Shown: positions 1-5,510 of the stretch, piece by piece | Layout: each line of letters opens with the position of its first letter | Numbering within the stretch: the stretch's first letter is position 1 | IMG/VR virus record: IMGVR_UViG_3300021373_001270 | Location: 1-26,817 of that record | Source: a virus | Reading direction: 5' to 3' (one strand) | Length of the DNA: 26,817 nt | Translations under genes and position numbers: made by a program | The notes under the pieces: generated by a model | What the model was told of the DNA's origin: nothing | The model's database searches: none | The model's input: the letters and a program-made list of their open reading frames with translations, nothing else

Positions 1-665
1 TAAGAAGGCCACAATAAAAACTCTGTTTCTCTTGGGTGGAAATGTACCTCATTCTCCAACCAATCTGTTCCCATAAACATCATGTTATCATATCCCTCTC
101 TTCCATGATATTTGTCTCTCGAAGTATGTTGAAAGGTTGCCATTAGATTTGGATTTAAAAACTTTATGGGTGCAGTGTCTTCGTTAGTTGTGATATACCA
201 TGTCCCTGATATAAATGAATCTACATGATTATGAACTTCATGTGCGTGTTCACCTTTATAAACACTTGCCCATGAGAATAAGTGTATATCATGTCTGTTA
301 AGATAATCTAACTCATGACCATATATGTTTGCACAAAACTCAACGTAAGTGTCTTTGATTCTATCAGAAAACTCTTTGTACCAATCCAGTTCGTACATTT
401 CTTCTCTGATTTCATCTATGAAATAGGTGGTGTAATTTCTTGCACGGTCTTCACCTTCTATCTCTTTAACTTTACTTACAAGTCTTCTGATATCTTCCCT
501 CACTTGTTCCATGTCTAATATGAGTTGACCTCTAAACATGTTAGTGGGAAATAAACTCAACACTTGACCATGAGTAGGAGAGAATTCTTGAGGATTATAT
601 CCTCTCTCTTCTACTATTGGTTCTTGTTGATTTTCTATAATATCAGTTTGTTTTGGTGCTTTCAA
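1..665 (-). CDS. 2OG-Fe(II) oxygenase, truncated at window edge
   Basis: Read directly from the minus strand; the frame is open to base 1, so the C-terminus is missing. After an N-terminal stretch containing SLFPTNMFRGQL, typical of phage 2OG oxygenases, comes HEVHNHVDSFISGTWYI, where the HxH plus downstream D supplies the proximal iron ligands and GTWYI is the following strand. Near the edge FLLWPS starts the strand that should lead to the distal His, which lies outside the window. Substrate unknown. Start: the frame has a TAG just upstream and the first usable start is TTG at 665, preceded by GGAG at good distance; the first ATG lies inside the conserved fold. It overlaps the preceding lipoprotein gene by 23 bases. 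Family call is firm, start moderate. Confidence 0.82.
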   Translation of the reverse strand, partial: MKAPKQTDIIENQQEPIVEERGYNPQEFSPTHGQVLSLFPTNMFRGQLILDMEQVREDIRRLVSKVKEIEGEDRARNYTTYFIDEIREEMYELDWYKEFSDRIKDTYVEFCANIYGHELDYLNRHDIHLFSWASVYKGEHAHEVHNHVDSFISGTWYITTNEDTAPIKFLNPNLMATFQHTSRDKYHGREGYDNMMFMGTDWLENEVHFHPRETEFLLWPS

Positions 666-1182
666 TCTCTACTCCGACTCCTTTCTCTCCGTTGGGTAGT
701 GTCACGTTTCTATAATATATGATAACTTCACCGAGTTCTCTTATGTATCTACGAATCTCTTGATTGTTGATTGTCATTTTTTTGTAATCACCAACAGTGG
801 TTGCAACAAATACAACGTCACCATTATTTTGGTCTTTCATATCATCTAAAAATCTATCAAGATATGTATAACCAACAGGCCAATCAGGATTCTCTCTTTC
901 TTCTAATTCACACTGTTTTGGTCTTTTGAGTTTTTCTACTCCATTCTCATCAAATCTTTTTGGTTCGAATGAAATAGTTGCAACACATGGGTTTACAATA
1001 CGTGCTTCTGATACAACATACCATTTTGGTGTTTGTAAAGAGATTTCACGAGGTAATGTAGGTTGTATGATATCCAGTTGAACTGGTTTTGATACTACCT
1101 CAAGTTTCTTTGTTGGTAATAACGAACAACCACTAATCGTTGTTATTAATGCTATCGAGATTACTAATTTCTTTAGTATCAT
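643..1182 (-). CDS. Lipoprotein, candidate outer-membrane spanin (Rz1-like)
   Basis: 179 residues. The N-terminus MILKKLVISIALITTISGC is a textbook lipoprotein signal (Lys-rich n-region, hydrophobic core, lipobox ISGC, lipidated Cys19). The mature part is Pro-rich at first (VSKPVQLDIIQPTLPREI), then a soluble domain with several Cys. The start has GGGAG upstream and lies 50 bases inside the end of the preceding gene, in another frame. That gene encodes a short protein with one N-terminal membrane helix and a coiled coil. This pairing is the classical overlapping i-spanin/o-spanin arrangement that fuses inner and outer membranes at lysis of Gram-negative hosts. It is longer than usual Rz1 proteins (commonly under 100 residues), so an additional role is possible. 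Lipoprotein is certain from sequence; spanin is inference. Confidence 0.72.
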   Translation of the reverse strand: MILKKLVISIALITTISGCSLLPTKKLEVVSKPVQLDIIQPTLPREISLQTPKWYVVSEARIVNPCVATISFEPKRFDENGVEKLKRPKQCELEERENPDWPVGYTYLDRFLDDMKDQNNGDVVFVATTVGDYKKMTINNQEIRRYIRELGEVIIYYRNVTLPNGEKGVGVEIESTKTN

Positions 1183-1516
1183 TTTCTAACTCCCTTAATA
1201 CTTCGTCTGTTCCATTATTAAATCTGATTTCCATCAATCCTGGCTTTGCGATTGCAAGTTTTTCGAAGTTGTGTTTTGATAATATAGACAAATACTTATC
1301 TTTGTCCGCCTCTATTTGTGCATTCTTCCTCTGTAGATTCTGAAGTGCCTTACCTTGTTTTTCAAGGTTGTCTTTAATTGCTTGAATTGTTTGTTTCTGT
1401 TCCTCTACTGCAGATTCCAATTTGACATTGTTTTCTGTAAGTGTTTGATTTTCATTGAACAGATACCATGAACCCAATCCAAGAACTATAATAATTCCTA
1501 TAAAAAATTGATTCAT
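1133..1516 (-). CDS. Candidate inner-membrane spanin (Rz-like)
   Basis: 127 residues. One membrane helix at about residues 4-20 (FFIGIIIVLGLGSWYLF) with a very short cytoplasmic N-terminus, then a long Gln/Lys/Glu-rich coiled coil at about 24-80, then a more globular tail. This N-in/C-out plan is that of phage i-spanins. The start ATG has a strong GAGGAG ribosome site inside the end of the upstream gene (TAATG overlap), and its own 3' end overlaps the lipoprotein gene by 50 bases in another frame. The topology is visible in the sequence; the lysis role rests on that topology and on the neighbouring lipoprotein. No sequence-level recognition of a named Rz family. Confidence 0.7.
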   Translation of the reverse strand: MNQFFIGIIIVLGLGSWYLFNENQTLTENNVKLESAVEEQKQTIQAIKDNLEKQGKALQNLQRKNAQIEADKDKYLSILSKHNFEKLAIAKPGLMEIRFNNGTDEVLRELENDTKEISNLDSINNND

Positions 1517-1743
1517 TATTTCTCCTCGATTTTATAATCTAACCCACTTGCACATCTAATCTCAACAGTTTTCTTTGTGTCAAAATCTCTGAATTTCAAG
1601 TGTTTTTCTTTTTGCACAAAGATTTTTCGTGCAGTGTATTGTGATTTATACATCTGACCAGTGTTTTCTGATTGTCGATATACGGTGATTTCATAAAGTG
1701 GAGATAGAATCATCTTCACCCATAATTTAAATTTTTCCCACAT
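1516..1743 (-). CDS. Small conserved-type phage protein, function unknown
   Basis: 75 residues starting MWEKFKLWVKMILSPLYEI. An upstream in-frame ATG would add six residues, but AGGA sits the right distance before this ATG, so I chose 1743. The N-terminal 20 residues are hydrophobic/amphipathic with aromatic residues; the rest is basic and probably a small beta fold (TARKIFVQKEKHLKF, KTVEIRCASGLDYKI). It is the first gene behind a late-promoter motif and a perfect hairpin, and is coupled by TAATG to the i-spanin candidate, so it may belong to the lysis module. It is not a convincing holin because no full transmembrane helix is present. I do not recognise a named family. Confidence 0.72.
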   Translation of the reverse strand: MWEKFKLWVKMILSPLYEITVYRQSENTGQMYKSQYTARKIFVQKEKHLKFRDFDTKKTVEIRCASGLDYKIEEK

Positions 1744-1760
1744 AATAATCCTCATATGCA

Positions 1761-1784
1761 AATAGACTGGATAACCAGTCTATT
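1761..1784 (-). terminator. Perfect hairpin, possible terminator or 5' leader structure
   Basis: AATAGACTGG, loop TTAT, CCAGTCTATT: a perfect 10-bp stem with a 4-base loop, in the gap between the end of the HAD gene and the start of the next gene. There is only a short T run after it, so it is a weak intrinsic terminator. It also overlaps the predicted start of transcription from the CTAAATA late motif, so it could instead cap and stabilise the late transcript. Confidence 0.6.
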
Positions 1785-1790
1785 ATTTAG
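1784..1790 (-). promoter_or_regulatory. Late promoter motif CTAAATA (lysis module)
   Basis: CTAAATAATAG on the minus strand, matching the T4-type late promoter core as it appears elsewhere in this window (compare TATAAATAATAG upstream of 16600). It precedes the lysis-type genes by about 40 bases, which suits late expression. Motif match only. Confidence 0.5.
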
Positions 1791-1800
1791 TTGTCTGAAA

Positions 1801-2301
1801 TTAACTGTTTCTTAGTTCTTTCAGTATGTTGATTGTCTTTTCAGCACTCTCATGAAGGATACCAATACCACCTGCATCTTCCCATGCTTTGATGTTCTTT
1901 GGTCTATCGTCAATTAGAACGAATCCTTTCTTTGCAAAAGCACCTTTTTGACTTCCACTATAAGTGCAAGTGACTACAACTGTTGGGTCAATATACTTTC
2001 TGACCCACTTGTTCTTATCATAGACTACCAGTTCCCTGTTAACGGTTCCTGCAGCAGTCAATATTTCCCATGGAAGACCTGTATGTTTTACATATCCAAT
2101 CAAGTCTGCATAGTCAACCATTGGAGGTAATAACCCAAATAGTCTCTTGTTTGTTAATTCCTCTTTTCTCAAGTCATACTCACTATGACCTGCATCGTCA
2201 CTGGTAAGAGGTTTACCCATCATTTCAGAACAACCTGCAAGGAAGTCTGCAACGACTCCGTCCATATCAACGAAGATTCTTTTTATTTCTTTATTTTCCA
2301 T
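1801..2301 (-). CDS. HAD-family 5'(3')-deoxyribonucleotidase
   Basis: 166 residues. HAD motif I is FVDMDGVVADF (Asp12 nucleophile, Asp14), motif II is probably the Thr of LTAAGT, and motif IV is FVLIDDRPKNI with the acidic pair; DRPKNI followed by a C-terminal helix is characteristic of the NT5C-type deoxyribonucleotidases found in phages. Expected activity: dephosphorylation of (deoxy)nucleoside monophosphates in the host cytoplasm, adjusting nucleotide pools beside ribonucleotide reductase. A TTG in frame at 2337 would add 12 residues, but that TTG is part of a consensus -35 box and the ATG at 2301 lies exactly 6 bases past the -10 box, so 2301 is preferred and a leaderless mRNA is predicted. 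No Shine-Dalgarno precedes the ATG. Confidence 0.85.
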   Translation of the reverse strand: MENKEIKRIFVDMDGVVADFLAGCSEMMGKPLTSDDAGHSEYDLRKEELTNKRLFGLLPPMVDYADLIGYVKHTGLPWEILTAAGTVNRELVVYDKNKWVRKYIDPTVVVTCTYSGSQKGAFAKKGFVLIDDRPKNIKAWEDAGGIGILHESAEKTINILKELRNS

Positions 2302-2307
2302 ACTGTT

Positions 2308-2337
2308 AGTATACACAAAAATGGGGTGCATTGTCAA
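2308..2337 (-). promoter_or_regulatory. Sigma70-type promoter placed for a leaderless mRNA
   Basis: TTGACA (2332-2337, perfect -35), 18-bp spacer, TATACT (2308-2313, one mismatch to the -10 consensus), then AACAGT and the ATG of the HAD gene. The first base of the ATG falls at the expected +1. Confidence 0.75.
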
Positions 2338-2342
2338 GTGTT

Positions 2343-2654
2343 TTACACTGTTTTTAACACTTTTTCTAACGTGTATGCCTCGTTCTCATCTATGACTCCA
2401 TCAGTCAAAACTTGTCTCAAATGCACCATTTCATGTGCAAGTGTAGTATATCTCTCACTATCGTATTTTATGTAAATGTCTATATGTGTCTCTTCTTTGA
2501 AGTGTCTAGGGTATTCGATGATTCCTTTTTGTTTAAAGGATGGTGGTAATCTTTTGATGTACACGGTGACATTGTGTTCATCTGAAATTTTCAATTGTTC
2601 TGCAAGACCAATTGCGATGTTCAACATCTTTTGGTCTTTACAATATATTTCCAT
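2343..2654 (-). CDS. Minimal HExxH zinc metalloprotease-like protein
   Basis: 103 residues. TTLAHEMVHLRQ (His74, Glu75, His78) is the zincin active-site helix, and DENEAYTLE shortly after can supply the third zinc ligand (Glu90 or Glu92), in the manner of gluzincins such as M78/IrrE-type peptidases. Upstream strands (VTVYIKRL, HIDIYIKY) fit the small beta sheet before the HExxH helix. It is unusually short, essentially only the catalytic core. Its start overlaps the stop of the upstream zinc-ribbon gene (TAATG), so the two are coupled within the nrd operon. Zinc binding is a good prediction; substrate is unknown, and a non-peptidase role is possible. Confidence 0.72.
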   Translation of the reverse strand: MEIYCKDQKMLNIAIGLAEQLKISDEHNVTVYIKRLPPSFKQKGIIEYPRHFKEETHIDIYIKYDSERYTTLAHEMVHLRQVLTDGVIDENEAYTLEKVLKTV

Positions 2655-2782
2655 TATTCATCATCATTTAGTTTTTCACTACAGAAAGGACAATGTTCTA
2701 TTTCGTATTCTCCTTCATGTTCTATAGTAAATTCATTCACACAATTTTCACAAAAAAATGTTTCTTTATGTGTGTCTTCCAT
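2654..2782 (-). CDS. 42-residue zinc-ribbon protein
   Basis: Read from the sequence. MEDTHKETFFCENCVNEFTI begins a four-cysteine zinc ribbon: CENC at residues 11-14 and CPFC at 31-34, joined by an acidic hairpin (HEGEYEIEH). It ends in the acidic tail SEKLNDDE. It is coupled at both ends: its ATG sits on the stop of the upstream gene (TAATG) and its own stop on the next gene's ATG (TAATG). Small ribbons of this kind commonly touch nucleic acid or protein partners; the specific role is unknown. Start and stop are unambiguous in the context. Confidence 0.8.
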   Translation of the reverse strand: MEDTHKETFFCENCVNEFTIEHEGEYEIEHCPFCSEKLNDDE

Positions 2783-3051
2783 TAAATCTCTTCCTTGGGG
2801 ATATAATCATCCTCCGCCTTTTCGGTATTAATAATTACCTTTTTATATAAGTGTTCAAATGATATTCTTTTACCATCAATCACTGCATATGGTAATGGGT
2901 ACTTTGCATCCTTTTCAGAAAACTCTATACCCGATATGTAAACTCTCACTTCGTTATGGATACGGTCAATCATTCCAAACAAGTGTTTCCACCTTTCACA
3001 ATTTACATTGTGGTCTTTCTCGGGTGGAAGATAGAGTTTAAACTGTTTCAT
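2782..3051 (-). CDS. 89-residue operon protein, function unknown
   Basis: MKQFKLYLPPEKDHNVNCER begins a compact alpha/beta protein; a strand-rich section (EVRVYISGIEF, YPLPYAVIDGKRISFEHLY) is followed by a charged tail. The start overlaps the glutaredoxin stop by 4 bases (ATGA-type) and the stop overlaps the zinc-ribbon start. No catalytic signature is visible. It is a real gene by coupling, length and absence of competing frames. It belongs to the ribonucleotide-reductase operon, but I do not recognise the family. Confidence 0.72.
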   Translation of the reverse strand: MKQFKLYLPPEKDHNVNCERWKHLFGMIDRIHNEVRVYISGIEFSEKDAKYPLPYAVIDGKRISFEHLYKKVIINTEKAEDDYIPKEEI

Positions 3052-3278
3052 TGCATATCAGACTTTACTAGTTCTTCCAATTCCGTATAACCCCCAATCT
3101 TGTTTCCATCAACAATGATTTGTGGGAATGTTCTTGCAGTTGGAAATGTTTCCATCATTTCCTCTCTTGTGAAATCAAATCCTAAAAGTTTATATTCGTA
3201 TTCTTCACCGATTCTTTCACATAATGCTTTTGCTTTGTCACAATAAGGACAATTATCTTTTCCATATATTTCAATCAT
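3048..3278 (-). CDS. Glutaredoxin
   Basis: 76 residues, the usual length of a phage glutaredoxin. The active site is CPYC (residues 9-12) in MIEIYGKDNCPYCDKAK; FPQIIVDG carries the cis-proline and KIGGYTEL the glutathione-binding GG motif. It should act as a dithiol electron donor that re-reduces the C-terminal cysteines of NrdA, whose gene is just upstream in the same operon. The ATG overlaps the stop of the 55-residue gene by 4 bases. Family and role are firm. Confidence 0.95.
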   Translation of the reverse strand: MIEIYGKDNCPYCDKAKALCERIGEEYEYKLLGFDFTREEMMETFPTARTFPQIIVDGNKIGGYTELEELVKSDMQ

Positions 3279-3442
3279 ACTAAGTATTTCTCCCTGTCTT
3301 TCTTTGCAGTATATATTGTTCCAGTCTTACGACCATAGTAAGGTTCTTTTTCAATCCCCTTTGTTCCTTCTGAATCAATGAGTAATCCGATAATCCCATA
3401 GAGACTTCCAATCATCATTGCTCCTAATAACACTCCGTCCAT
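3275..3442 (-). CDS. 55-residue membrane-anchored small protein
   Basis: Read from the sequence between nrdB and glutaredoxin. MDGVLLGAMMIGSLYGIIGL is one predicted membrane helix with Gly/Ala spacing, followed by LIDSEGTKGIEKEPYYGRKT and a basic soluble tail. Its ATG overlaps the nrdB stop (TAATG) and its TGA overlaps the glutaredoxin ATG (ATGA), which makes translation very likely. No family recognised. It could place some of the nucleotide-reducing machinery near the membrane, but that is speculation. Confidence 0.75.
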   Translation of the reverse strand: MDGVLLGAMMIGSLYGIIGLLIDSEGTKGIEKEPYYGRKTGTIYTAKKDREKYLV

Positions 3443-4539
3443 TATAGTTTAAAGTCCTCAAATGTAGAATCATCTACATCTTGTTTTATACCACCTATGA
3501 GATAAGATTCAATCTCAGTCTCTTGTGGTGCATTCTGAAGTCCTCTACTGTTGAACCAATGTTTAGTCCATGGTAAAGGGTTATTCGTTGAACTAATGTC
3601 GTATATAGGGTTTAAACCAATTGCACGTAATCTCTTGTTTGCAATGTACTCGACATAGTTCCCTAAAAGTTGTGTTGATAATCCAATCATTGACCCATGT
3701 TGAAATAAGAAGTCTGCCCAATCTTTTTCTTGTTGAACTGCATCTTCATACATCTGATATACTTCCTGTTCACAATCCTTCATGACTTGGTTCATTAACT
3801 TATCATTCTCGTGTTTCTGATAACACTTCAATATGTGTTGTGAGATTGCAAGATGTTGTGATTCGTCCCTTGCAATTAGAGATATAATCTTTGCACTACC
3901 TTCCATCATCTTAAGTTCACCGAATCCAAACGAACATGCAAAGGATACAAAGAATCTGATTCCTTCTAATATGTTTACAGATATAAGTGCAAGGTATAAT
4001 GATTTATAAAGGTCATAATCGTCAACTTTTAATCCAAGTAGTCTTCTACGACCAAGTGCAATAAACTCATCATACTTTTCAGTGACCATTTCTGCACGTT
4101 TTACAATTGCATCTTCGTCTAATATAGTATCAAAGATATCACTTGGGTCTGAGTATACATTCTTTATAATATGAGTATAAGAACGTGAATGGATTGTCTC
4201 CATGAAATCCCATGTGATGATACAAGACTCCAGTTCGGGTAGGGTCACAAATGGTAAGAATGCTATGGATGGAGCCCTACCCTGCACTGAATCTAGTAAT
4301 GTTTGATATCTTAAATTTGAAGTAAATATGTGTTTTTGTGCATCATTCAATTGTTGGTAATCACTTCTATCTTTTTGTAGAGACACTTCTTCAGGTCTCC
4401 AAAAGAATCCCAATTGTGTTTGTGTAAGTTTATCGAATATAGGATATTTAAACTCATCAAATCTTTGAGTGTTTAATTCTTCACCAAAGAATATTTTGTT
4501 CTTTGTAAAGTCTATATTCTTTTTGTTGAATACCGTCAT
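3442..4539 (-). CDS. nrdB: Ribonucleotide reductase class I, small (radical) subunit
   Basis: 365 residues, normal length for NrdB. All dimetal-site residues are visible: Asp83 in LLDSVQGR, Glu114 and His117 in METIHSRSY, Glu192 in LEGIRFF, Glu226 and His229 in RDESQHL. Tyr121 of HSRSY is the radical tyrosine, so this is a tyrosyl-radical (class Ia type) enzyme and not a radical-less variant. It partners NrdA to reduce ribonucleoside diphosphates to deoxyribonucleotides for phage DNA synthesis. The start overlaps the stop of the upstream oxygenase gene by 4 bases (ATGA). Confidence 0.97.
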   Translation of the reverse strand: MTVFNKKNIDFTKNKIFFGEELNTQRFDEFKYPIFDKLTQTQLGFFWRPEEVSLQKDRSDYQQLNDAQKHIFTSNLRYQTLLDSVQGRAPSIAFLPFVTLPELESCIITWDFMETIHSRSYTHIIKNVYSDPSDIFDTILDEDAIVKRAEMVTEKYDEFIALGRRRLLGLKVDDYDLYKSLYLALISVNILEGIRFFVSFACSFGFGELKMMEGSAKIISLIARDESQHLAISQHILKCYQKHENDKLMNQVMKDCEQEVYQMYEDAVQQEKDWADFLFQHGSMIGLSTQLLGNYVEYIANKRLRAIGLNPIYDISSTNNPLPWTKHWFNSRGLQNAPQETEIESYLIGGIKQDVDDSTFEDFKL

Positions 4540-5510
4540 TTATCTTCTACTCTCTTTATGTGGGAAAAGTTATTTATATATTCTTTTGGGTCGTATTTCC
4601 TTTCATTCCAATCTCTACTTATTTGTTGGAATTCATGTGATTGTGTTTCTTGAGCAGAAACATATCTATTTGGTCTACCATCGTATGCAAGTACACTTCT
4701 TTTGTGAGGCATACCTTCTCCTACCTCTAATTGTCCATTAGGTAAATCTTGAATCCTACCCAACTCATTTATCCAGTGACAAAACATATGATATGTGTAT
4801 TCACCCACAAACGTATCTCTCCAATGAATTACATTAGGCCCTTGATACAATAACATATCTCCAACCTCAAGTGTAATACATTTCATCGATGGGTCTTCCT
4901 TTCTTTTTCTAATTGGAACACTTTGAGAAATACTTTGTACATAATCATGGTCGTATTGTTTACCTTCATCATCACTTACATAATTTCTATCGTTTTTTAC
5001 CCATATTTTCCATGGTTTATTATCGTCTGATTTATAATCTAAACATAATGTAGAACTTACTTCACATGATGGTCTATCCAAATGTGCAGTTAAATATGCA
5101 CCTCGGTCATATTTTCTTGTATACACATATGTTTCTTGAAGAGATAAATCTAAAACCTCATTCAACCTTTTAGTAAGATAATTATGCATCATCACACCCA
5201 TAGGTGTTGTGTGTCCACCGTGTGATTTAAATAAACTTTCAGTTGGTGATTTGTATATAATATCTTCTTCTAAATCAAAAATTGCATCATGCATACGAGG
5301 TTGACTTTCGATAGTCTTCCAAACGTCCATCGTCATTTCTATTATTTCTTTGGGAATAAAATTCTTTAACACTAGATATCCATTTTCCATAAAGAACATG
5401 GTTTCTTCATTAGTCCAACCAGTAATCGGTTTATTACCATCGTTGAATGAAGTTTGAATTTTTACATTTTTTTCATTATATTGCACAGGCGTCACAATCC
5501 TCCTCGTCAT
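4536..5510 (-). CDS. 2OG-Fe(II) oxygenase family protein lying between nrdA and nrdB
   Basis: Up to 324 residues. FFMENGYLVLKNFIPKEII resembles the N-terminal entry of phytanoyl- or prolyl-hydroxylase folds. The iron triad is visible: LTAHLDRP (His143, Asp145) and NVIHWRD (His229), with VGDMLLYQG as the strand before the distal His. The substrate is unknown; protein or small-molecule hydroxylation are both possible. The reading frame begins 34 bases inside nrdA. The ATG at 5510 has no ribosome site, while a GTG at 5495, five codons later, directly follows GAGGAGG (only 3 bases between), so the true start may be 5495. It is coupled downstream to nrdB by an ATGA overlap, so expression is locked to the reductase. 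Confidence 0.85.
   Translation of the reverse strand: MTRRIVTPVQYNEKNVKIQTSFNDGNKPITGWTNEETMFFMENGYLVLKNFIPKEIIEMTMDVWKTIESQPRMHDAIFDLEEDIIYKSPTESLFKSHGGHTTPMGVMMHNYLTKRLNEVLDLSLQETYVYTRKYDRGAYLTAHLDRPSCEVSSTLCLDYKSDDNKPWKIWVKNDRNYVSDDEGKQYDHDYVQSISQSVPIRKRKEDPSMKCITLEVGDMLLYQGPNVIHWRDTFVGEYTYHMFCHWINELGRIQDLPNGQLEVGEGMPHKRSVLAYDGRPNRYVSAQETQSHEFQQISRDWNERKYDPKEYINNFSHIKRVEDK

Noticed and set aside
315-518. Plus-strand open frames across the window, including this one
   Set aside because: All are hydrophobic/Ser-rich mirrors of supported minus-strand genes; none has a ribosome site with coding-like composition.
2302-2337. Extended N-terminus of the HAD nucleotidase from TTG 2337
   Set aside because: The TTG is part of a consensus -35 box, the added residues resemble no family N-terminus, and ATG 2301 lies directly before the conserved start.
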